From an uncultured bacterium (GTDB lineage: Bacteria > Calescibacteriota > Calescibacteriia > Calescibacteriales > Calescibacteriaceae): a stretch of DNA of 64,000 nucleotides. How positions within the stretch are numbered: the first letter of the stretch is position 1; each line of letters opens with the position of its first letter. The notes beneath the pieces are model-generated. The model was not told the origin of the DNA, ran no database searches, and saw nothing but the letters and a program-made list of their open reading frames with translations. Positions 53,439-60,019 of this stretch are shown in pieces. The translations under genes were made by a program, and so were the position numbers. The DNA lies in NCBI GenBank assembly GCA_938036315.1, contig CALHPK010000001.1, forward strand, positions 1 to 64,000, written 5' to 3'.

Positions 53439-53582
53439 TTATTTATTTTACCTTTTCTCTTTAGAAAACATATTTTTCAAAAATTACTTTGACTACAATG
53501 TAACTGACAGGATTTATTCACCGAAGGCAGGATTTACTTACTAAAGCCAATTGAAGCACTATAGAGCTGAGTTACTGATGTG

Positions 53583-54104
53583 TTACAGCAACAACTTTGG
53601 TATAGATCTCTGCTCTAACTTCTCCACAATTTTGATAAAACTATCTGGCACTTCTATGGATTTGTTATCAAGGTAGTTATACATAACTTGAACGGATTGG
53701 GCATCGACTGTTTTTCTTCTATCTCCCGATGGTGATTCAGCTACTATAACATAATCAAAATAAAAAATTCTCTCCCCAAAAAATGGGATTCTTATACCCA
53801 CCTGAATTACATCATTGACAAACATCTGGGCTCTATAAACACAAGTTATTTCTGCAAGTATAATTGAAAATATACTATCTGAATGTATCCCCTCTTGTTC
53901 TGCTATCTTCCTCAATCTATTCATATATTCAAATCTTGCAGTTTCCAAAAATGCAATTACCGAGACATTATTGATGTGTCCCATCATATCTGTATCACAG
54001 AACCTGACTTGTACCGGGACAAAAACAGAAAATTCATCAGGGGAAAAATTCAAAATTTTTCTCCCCTGAATAGTTCTATTTTTAAGCTCTGCTGAATCTT
54101 TCAT
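53583..54104 (-). CDS. Acyl-CoA thioesterase, hotdog fold (4HBT type)
   Basis: This 173-aa single-hotdog protein is of the 4-hydroxybenzoyl-CoA thioesterase/YbgC class, which hydrolyses acyl-CoA thioesters in the cytoplasm. The signature VQVRFCDTDMMGHINNVSVIAFLETARFEYMNRL contains the catalytic Asp (DTD, then xxGHxNN) and the helix that follows. The YRAQMFVNDVIQVGIRIPFFGER and DRRKTVDAQSVQVMYN strands complete the fold. The substrate range cannot be read from sequence. TATATT lies 5 nt before the ATG, suggesting its own leaderless transcript. It follows the cox promoter region on the same strand but is transcribed toward it. Confidence 0.85.
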   Translation of the reverse strand: MKDSAELKNRTIQGRKILNFSPDEFSVFVPVQVRFCDTDMMGHINNVSVIAFLETARFEYMNRLRKIAEQEGIHSDSIFSIILAEITCVYRAQMFVNDVIQVGIRIPFFGERIFYFDYVIVAESPSGDRRKTVDAQSVQVMYNYLDNKSIEVPDSFIKIVEKLEQRSIPKLLL

Positions 54105-54109
54105 AAGTC

Positions 54110-54115
54110 AATATA
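54110..54115 (-). promoter_or_regulatory. Putative -10 box of a leaderless promoter (thioesterase)
   Basis: TATATT, 5 nt before the ATG at 54104, minus strand. The 405-bp gap 54105-54509 otherwise holds a 14-bp tandem repeat (54334-54361) and an ORF I do not accept (see rejected list). Confidence 0.45.
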
Positions 54116-54333
54116 TTTGGAATCTACATCTTGATAATGCTATTTCACAGATTTTCATTACCCTACCCTTTACAACTTATCATTTTTTCCATTGTTTATT
54201 TTTCCCAGACAGTCTTAGATTAAAGATGGAGTTGCTTTTCTTTATTTTTTACAGATTTTTACAGCTTCTGCGTATGAATTTAGAGTGATCTGGTTTACAT
54301 AAATTGAAGATACCGCTATTGAAGTTTTGTCAG

Positions 54334-54361
54334 ATTTGTTGTGGGAAATTTGTTGTGGGGG
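54334..54361. repeat. 14-bp tandem repeat in an intergenic region
   Basis: ATTTGTTGTGGGAA is followed directly by ATTTGTTGTGGGGG: two 14-bp units matching at 12 positions. It lies about 150 bp before the lipoprotein gene at 54510. Confidence 0.7.
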
Positions 54362-54509
54362 ATCAGCTACTGTAAACGGGCAGGAACTGTAGTTATACCA
54401 CAGCATCAGAAAGAAATCAATAATATAATTCCTTTTGCTGAAGATACAATAAATTTTCTGAGTTACTGTTAAATTATAATAAGTAGAAGATAAAGTAGAA
54501 AAAGTGTAT

Positions 54510-56018
54510 ATGTGTAAGGTAGCAAATTTATTAATTTTTTTGATTGTTGCTACCACAACAGGTTGTGGTAGATTTTCCCTTGATTATGAGGAGGAGGCTT
54601 GTCCCGAAGAATTTTGTACGTTTTTGAGAGGTGAAGTTCTCATCGATAAGAATAATAGTGGATTTTTTAATTCTTTTGCTCAAGACCGACGTGGAGGGAT
54701 TCATGTAGTTTACTACCAGGTGCCAAAAAGGACAATTCTATGGGCTTATGCGGAGTCACTAAAAAAAGGATTCTCAAAATATGAGGTAATAGATGAAGCA
54801 GGAGAAAACGAGAATAAAGGGCTTTCATCTAAAGTAGTTGTTGATTCACAGGGAAGACCTTACGTCATATACATAAGGCACATTGAAGGCGGAGTGCATT
54901 CTTTTGGAATTTATATCGCCTGGAGAGTAGATGAAGGCAGATGGGTTATTGAGCCTTGGTTCAAAAATCTCAATTGCATTGCAGAAACAAAAGCCGAATT
55001 CCTCGATGCTACAATAGACCCAGAAGATACAATACATATAGCATACATAGGACTTGACAAGAGACTTTATTACTCAAATTCAAAAATGAGAATATCTGAA
55101 CAAGGATGCGAACTCGTAGATCCCGGTCGAGGAGAAGAATCTCGGGTCCCATTTGGAGGAGCTATCTCAAACTGCATACGCATAAAAATAGATCCCGCAG
55201 GCAACATCCATATGGCTTACTACGACTCAGAAAATCAGAACTTAAAATACGCCTCAAGAAAAATTGGAGAAACCGCATGGAAAATCTCTATAGTCGGATG
55301 GGAAAGAGTTGTAAATGAAGAACTGAACCTTCAGCAGGTTTCTCCCGGTGAGTATTACGCTAATCTTAAATTCCCATCTAATGAATCAAAATTAGACACT
55401 TTTATATTCGTAATCGGACCAGGTGGGAGAAGGGAAATTCCAAAAGAGTATTGGCGGTTCAGAGGAGTAAATCAGGTAGCTTTCTCATCCGCAGTAGTGG
55501 GACCAGGTAAAGAATTCGATCCGGGAAATTCGAAGTTTCTTATAAGCTATGTAAGAATAGATACTTCCCCGGACGATGAAGGATCGTTTTGTGATATAGA
55601 CTGGGATTCAACTGGTAATCCGTACGTAGCTTACTACAACTCAACACAAGTAACACTTGAAGTATCTAGACTTAAAGGAGATAAATGGGAAAAAGACCCA
55701 CCAATAGATAATGTAGCCATAGGCTCTAATATTTACTCTACAAAATTTAAATTCCAAAATAGATTCATACCTATTCTGATATATCCTGACTCCATAAAGA
55801 TGGGAGTAAAATCTGCTATATACATCGAAAAAGAAAATAGATGGATCATAAGTAAGATAGCAGGAGGTGGAACAGCAGGATTGCACCTTTTTGCTGACTT
55901 CCTACCTGTCAATGGTGTAGGAGGAACTTCGTACATAAGGATTGAAAGAGATTCTGCAAATTTTTATTTCTCAGTATTTGATATTCCAAAGGAAATAAAG
56001 GAGATTCTCGTCAAATAA
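54510..56018 (+). CDS. Surface lipoprotein with beta-propeller-like repeats
   Basis: From ATG 54510 (the track uses GTG 54504) this 502-aa protein opens MCKVANLLIFLIVATTTGCGR, a lipoprotein signal with lipobox TTGC. The mature part repeats an Asp-x-x-Gly-x-x-His/Tyr-x-x-Tyr pattern: DRRGGIHVVYYQ, DSQGRPYVIYIR, DPEDTIHIAYIG, DPAGNIHMAYYDSENQNLKYASR and DSTGNPYVAYYN. Such repeats are typical of BNR/sialidase-like or YncE-like beta-propellers of extracellular proteins. No catalytic residues of sialidase were identified. It lies 4 nt before a second large lipoprotein gene, so the two are co-transcribed and may act together on the surface. Function unknown. Confidence 0.75.
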   Translation: MCKVANLLIFLIVATTTGCGRFSLDYEEEACPEEFCTFLRGEVLIDKNNSGFFNSFAQDRRGGIHVVYYQVPKRTILWAYAESLKKGFSKYEVIDEAGENENKGLSSKVVVDSQGRPYVIYIRHIEGGVHSFGIYIAWRVDEGRWVIEPWFKNLNCIAETKAEFLDATIDPEDTIHIAYIGLDKRLYYSNSKMRISEQGCELVDPGRGEESRVPFGGAISNCIRIKIDPAGNIHMAYYDSENQNLKYASRKIGETAWKISIVGWERVVNEELNLQQVSPGEYYANLKFPSNESKLDTFIFVIGPGGRREIPKEYWRFRGVNQVAFSSAVVGPGKEFDPGNSKFLISYVRIDTSPDDEGSFCDIDWDSTGNPYVAYYNSTQVTLEVSRLKGDKWEKDPPIDNVAIGSNIYSTKFKFQNRFIPILIYPDSIKMGVKSAIYIEKENRWIISKIAGGGTAGLHLFADFLPVNGVGGTSYIRIERDSANFYFSVFDIPKEIKEILVK

Positions 56019-56022
56019 ACCT

Positions 56023-58611
56023 ATGAACACAAACAGAAAATCACTTTTCGTATTTGTAACCATCTTTATAGCAATATCAGTATCATCTCACATATTCGCA
56101 TGTAATAAAAAAGGAAAGATTACCTCTCCAGAAAATCCAGGGTCGCTCCCTCCCCCTCCTCAATGTAAGGGTAAGATAAATTTCTCACCGGAATCAGTAT
56201 CGGGATGGTCCCCCCTTCCGGTAACTTTTACAGCTGAGCTACAGGATGCTCCCTCTGAAGGGATCACAGCTGTGGGATTTGATTTCAACAAAGCGGATGG
56301 AATCATTGACTTTCTTGAAGTCCTTACCCCTGCAACCAACAAGTTTGTCTACCAAGTAACTTACACTACAGTCGGGGAATTTGTTGAAGGGATATCATTC
56401 TACTGGAACGAGGGGAATATCTCTTGCGGGCAGTATTTCACTTCGAAAATAAGTGTGGTCTTTCGATGCCCAACACCAACCGTCAGGGTAATTGCTCAGC
56501 AGGGATTCGGCCTAAGCTATACTGTATTTTTCAGAATTTTAGACCTCCCTATTGATTCGGTTTCTTTCAAAGCTGGACCCGGGACATCCTTATCTGATGT
56601 AACATGCACCCCGTATCAAGCTATTCAGAACAGTTGCTATATTTCGATTAATTTTCCAGATTATGGTGATTTTATCTTATGCTGGTATGCGGAATCATAC
56701 TGCGGAGCCAGGACCGACCTTGAGTGCTTATCACTCCTGCTTCAGTATTCATCTTCTCAGATCTTATCATACGGAGGGGGAACTCCAGACAAGGCGTTCT
56801 TTTCACCATCACAAAACATGATAGCCTTGAGGACTCCTCCTTACATTACTTTGCTGAACAAAAACGGAGAAATAATCAGAAGACTGCAAAGTGCATCTGG
56901 AATGATATACTCAATGAAGTTTAAAGAGGGTTCCGTATGGATACTTGAGCCATCTGGTAATTACATTCAATTTTTCAGTGTAGATTTGTCTGGTAAGATA
57001 AAAACTGTTATTGGGAATATCTTTGGAGCCATTGATTTTGATGTATTTTCAAGCCTCGGCAAAAAATACGGTGCATTTGTAAGAAGCTTTGCAGACAACG
57101 GAGATATCCTTGTGTTTGATATAACAGACCTTGAAGCCACAACTCCCATCTGTCGCAAAGATATACCCCCTGGGGCAAGAGAAATAAAAGTAATAAATAA
57201 TTTTGCATTCGTCAGATATTCCACAGAAATTCATGCATATAAGATAAATCTTACCGGCTCAATATGTACTGTGGCTGATCCTATCACACTTGCTTTTGGG
57301 CATGTCCCCTCATTTTTCGATATTGAAGGGGATAGTCAACAAGCTACTGGAGTATTTTCAACTTCATTCCAACCAGAACAAGATAAGATATTCCAATTCA
57401 GCTTTGACTTTACATCTGAGAAGTTCTCATCATCTATTTCAAAGTTTGTGGTATTCCCATCATCGGAAGTTCAAGCTCTGAAAGTCTCCCCCTTTAATGT
57501 ATCCCACGTAGCTATAGGATATTTTCAGAAAAATTCAGGAGAATATAAAGTCAAATTATTTGATTTATCGGGACAGCAAACAGTAGGTGGAGAGGAAGGC
57601 TTTTCATTACCATCAAGACCTGTATCCATTTCATTCGTAGATACTATAACTACGATAGTTTTTGATGATTCCTCTAATATCGCTCGAATCTCATTCTATC
57701 CTTTGTCACAGAAGAACTATTTAAAATTGGGAGGAGCAAGAAGCGGAGATGTAAGGGCTATTCATCAGATAGACTGTAACACAGGAAACATTCTGGAATA
57801 TATTATTGATGGAAGCTCGATTGCTCTTTTAGATCTAACCCCGGTATTCTCATCAGGGGGAACTCTTCCAGTATCAATTACACATATACCTTCAGATCCT
57901 CTACTTATTCACCACTCAGGTGAAGAGCTTTACGGAATTTTCAGGGATTCATCTGGAGTATTCTTGTCCAACGCCACTTTCTCATTTCGCATAAACTTTG
58001 AAGGACAGGATATAAGAAGTTTCGCAAAGGGGATAACACATTTTCTCGCTGGAGGAAGTTCGGGTCTTTACTACGCTAAAAAGACATTTTCGAATTTTCT
58101 ACTTTATGAAAGAAATATTCAGGTCAGGAAAATAAGGTTTATAAGCCCGAACTTTTTTATCATAGCCCCTGAAGGATTATATGTAGTCCAAGAAGGACAG
58201 AATCTTACAGAACCAGTACGGTATAGCTTGCCTTGTCAAGATATAGCAATCTCTGATGATAGCAGATATATCTACTGTCTGACGCCAATAGATATAACAG
58301 AATACGAATTATCGGGAATTTTAACCAAAAGAAAAGAAAGAACATTTGCATTATCGATAGGTAACATAGTAGATTCTGACTATGAGCAGGGGCACATATT
58401 CTTTGTATCAAAGACGGCAATAGGACCACTTTACGGAACTATAAGTTCCAGGGATCTGAAGATAAAGATTCTCAGTCTGCTGGGGGGAGACAGAGATGAT
58501 CCAATTTCTATATCTGCTCATTCTGTTTGTTTGCCTCAAAGGTTAATGTTTTTAATATACGGGAACTTTGGAACAGAAATTATGAAAGGCTTTGCCACAC
58601 TAATTCAGTGA
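56023..58611 (+). CDS. Large surface lipoprotein, PKD-like plus propeller-like region
   Basis: This 862-aa protein has signal MNTNRKSLFVFVTIFIAISVSSHIFAC with lipobox IFAC (Cys27). After a Pro-rich linker, INFSPESVSGWSPLPVTFTAELQDAPSEGITAVGFDFNKADGI...YQVTYTTVGEFVEGISFYWNEG (about 50-145) resembles a PKD-type beta-sandwich; the F-D-F..DG and Y-x-x-x-G-x-F/Y patterns are the clue. The remaining 600 residues are strand-rich with repeated segments such as KAFFSPSQNMIALRTPPYITLLNKNGEIIRRL and DISDDSRYIYCLTPIDI, suggesting one or two beta-propellers. It is adjacent to and probably co-transcribed with the lipoprotein at 54510. No enzyme motif is seen. Likely a cell-surface binding or structural protein. 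Confidence 0.72.
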   Translation: MNTNRKSLFVFVTIFIAISVSSHIFACNKKGKITSPENPGSLPPPPQCKGKINFSPESVSGWSPLPVTFTAELQDAPSEGITAVGFDFNKADGIIDFLEVLTPATNKFVYQVTYTTVGEFVEGISFYWNEGNISCGQYFTSKISVVFRCPTPTVRVIAQQGFGLSYTVFFRILDLPIDSVSFKAGPGTSLSDVTCTPYQAIQNSCYISINFPDYGDFILCWYAESYCGARTDLECLSLLLQYSSSQILSYGGGTPDKAFFSPSQNMIALRTPPYITLLNKNGEIIRRLQSASGMIYSMKFKEGSVWILEPSGNYIQFFSVDLSGKIKTVIGNIFGAIDFDVFSSLGKKYGAFVRSFADNGDILVFDITDLEATTPICRKDIPPGAREIKVINNFAFVRYSTEIHAYKINLTGSICTVADPITLAFGHVPSFFDIEGDSQQATGVFSTSFQPEQDKIFQFSFDFTSEKFSSSISKFVVFPSSEVQALKVSPFNVSHVAIGYFQKNSGEYKVKLFDLSGQQTVGGEEGFSLPSRPVSISFVDTITTIVFDDSSNIARISFYPLSQKNYLKLGGARSGDVRAIHQIDCNTGNILEYIIDGSSIALLDLTPVFSSGGTLPVSITHIPSDPLLIHHSGEELYGIFRDSSGVFLSNATFSFRINFEGQDIRSFAKGITHFLAGGSSGLYYAKKTFSNFLLYERNIQVRKIRFISPNFFIIAPEGLYVVQEGQNLTEPVRYSLPCQDIAISDDSRYIYCLTPIDITEYELSGILTKRKERTFALSIGNIVDSDYEQGHIFFVSKTAIGPLYGTISSRDLKIKILSLLGGDRDDPISISAHSVCLPQRLMFLIYGNFGTEIMKGFATLIQ

Positions 58612-58682
58612 TCTTAGCTACAGCAGAAATTACAATCGGTCAGATTTGATGAGTCAGAAATGAGTCAGCTCTGAAGCGAAAT

Positions 58683-59762
58683 CTATATTTTGAATTTTAT
58701 TCTCACTATATCTCCATCTTGTATTATATAGTCTCTTCCGACAGTCTTGAATAGTCCTTTTTCGTAAGCTTGTTTATCTGACCTGCAATTTTTATACTCT
58801 GCAAAATTTGCAACATCTGCTGATATGAATCCTTTCTGCATATCAGAGTGTATCATACCTGCTGTCTCATAAACTGTTGTTCCATTTTTTGTAATCCAGC
58901 TTCTCAATTCCTTACCTTCAAAGCCTGTAAAGAATATAACAAGATCAAGTATCTTCTTTACCACTGATGTTATGAGCTCACGTAAAGGGGTAATTCCGAA
59001 AGACCTTACTTCTGCTTCATCTACATCCATTTCACTCAAGGCGTCGCATACGATAATTTCTGACTCAGGAAGACCTTCCTTCAGAGAATCCCACTCATTT
59101 TTCCCCAGATCTGTATTGATCAATATAAAATATGGTTTTGAGCTTATAAGTTGTAGTTCCTTCAGCTCCAAAGCACACAATCTTTTATCCTCTTCTGAAC
59201 TTAACTCAACCTTGAATTTTCCCTCCTTTGAAAAATTTTCTATCGCCTCCTCTATTCTTTCCAGAACTTTCATCTTCTCCTTTGCAACTTTATCTCCAAC
59301 AGAGGCGGATTTTTTGAGTTTCTCTTTCCTCCTCTCAACAATCTGAAGGTCACTCATAGCAATCTCATAGATCAAAACTTCAAAATCCCTCTTTATATGA
59401 TTTGTTCCATCAATGTGTGGTACTGTTTCAAGATATCGCAGGACATAGGAAATCGCATCAAGAGGTCTGATGTAAGACAGGAACTCATTCCCGAGTCCTT
59501 CTCCTTTATGAGCACCTTTTATCAACCCAGCAACATCAACTATCTCAACAGCAGGATACTTTACATCTGAAGATTTTAGAATCTCAGAGAGGGTTTTCAA
59601 CCTCGGCTCATACATTACCATTATTCCGTGATTTTTACTTTTTGTCGTGAAAGGATATGGAGCAACCTCTGCAGTCAATTTTGTAAGAAGATTGAAAATA
59701 GTCGTCTTACCACTTGATGGAATTCCAACAAGCCCAATGCTAACCTTATCTCCAAAAATCAT
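58683..59762 (-). CDS. ychF: Ribosome-associated ATPase/GTPase YchF
   Basis: YchF is a universally conserved Obg-family protein that binds ribosomes, prefers ATP and modulates stress responses. The 359-aa product begins with SIGLVGIPSSGKTTIFNLLT (G1, P-loop), has KYPAVEIVDVAGLIKGAHKGEGLGNEFL (G3 with switch II), a helical insert (about 125-210), a G4-like region with ILINTDLG in place of NKxD, and the C-terminal TGS domain LVIFFTGFEGKELRSWITKNGTTVYETAGMIHSDMQKGFISADV and GRDYIIQDGDIVRIKF. The altered G4 (NTD) agrees with the known relaxed nucleotide specificity of this family. It lies alone on the minus strand between surface-protein and glycosyltransferase genes. Confidence 0.94.
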   Translation of the reverse strand: MIFGDKVSIGLVGIPSSGKTTIFNLLTKLTAEVAPYPFTTKSKNHGIMVMYEPRLKTLSEILKSSDVKYPAVEIVDVAGLIKGAHKGEGLGNEFLSYIRPLDAISYVLRYLETVPHIDGTNHIKRDFEVLIYEIAMSDLQIVERRKEKLKKSASVGDKVAKEKMKVLERIEEAIENFSKEGKFKVELSSEEDKRLCALELKELQLISSKPYFILINTDLGKNEWDSLKEGLPESEIIVCDALSEMDVDEAEVRSFGITPLRELITSVVKKILDLVIFFTGFEGKELRSWITKNGTTVYETAGMIHSDMQKGFISADVANFAEYKNCRSDKQAYEKGLFKTVGRDYIIQDGDIVRIKFKI

Positions 59763-59863
59763 AACTTTTAATTTTGATAATCATCATTACTCTACCACAA
59801 GCACAGTTAATTTTACTGGAATGAGATAACCAGAATATAAAATCCCAACCTTTCTGTTTTACT

Positions 59864-59925
59864 TTGTAAAATATGAGACTTCCACCTGTTTCGCTTGTAA
59901 AATATGAGATTTCTACCTGTTTCGC
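59864..59925. repeat. 31-bp tandem duplication in an intergenic region
   Basis: Two directly adjacent 31-bp units read TTGTAAAATATGAGA(C/T)TTC(C/T)ACCTGTTTCGC, with only two differences. They lie in the gap between the divergent genes ychF and the triple-GT2 gene (59763-60019). Confidence 0.9.
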
Positions 59926-59959
59926 TGTGCCCTATGCAGAAAATTATACAATGCCAAAT

Positions 59960-59993
59960 TTTTAAAAAGCGCACAATTTTAAAAAGCGCACAA
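59960..59993. repeat. 17-bp perfect tandem duplication in an intergenic region
   Basis: TTTTAAAAAGCGCACAA is repeated twice with no mismatch, 34 bp after the 31-bp duplication. Both duplications are upstream of the gene at 60020 and may alter its promoter spacing. The copies may have arisen by replication slippage. Confidence 0.9.
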
Positions 59994-60019
59994 AAAATAG
60001 TAAAATATGTAATTAGCGG

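Noticed and set aside
54242-54556. 104-aa minus ORF in the gap before the lipoprotein gene
   Set aside because: It starts inside the oppositely oriented lipoprotein gene and its N-terminal half is low in protein-like features. The last 25 residues look mildly coding, so it could be a remnant, but I cannot support it as a gene.
59864-59993. Possible CRISPR array
   Set aside because: The units are directly adjacent without spacers and there are only two copies of each; they are tandem duplications.
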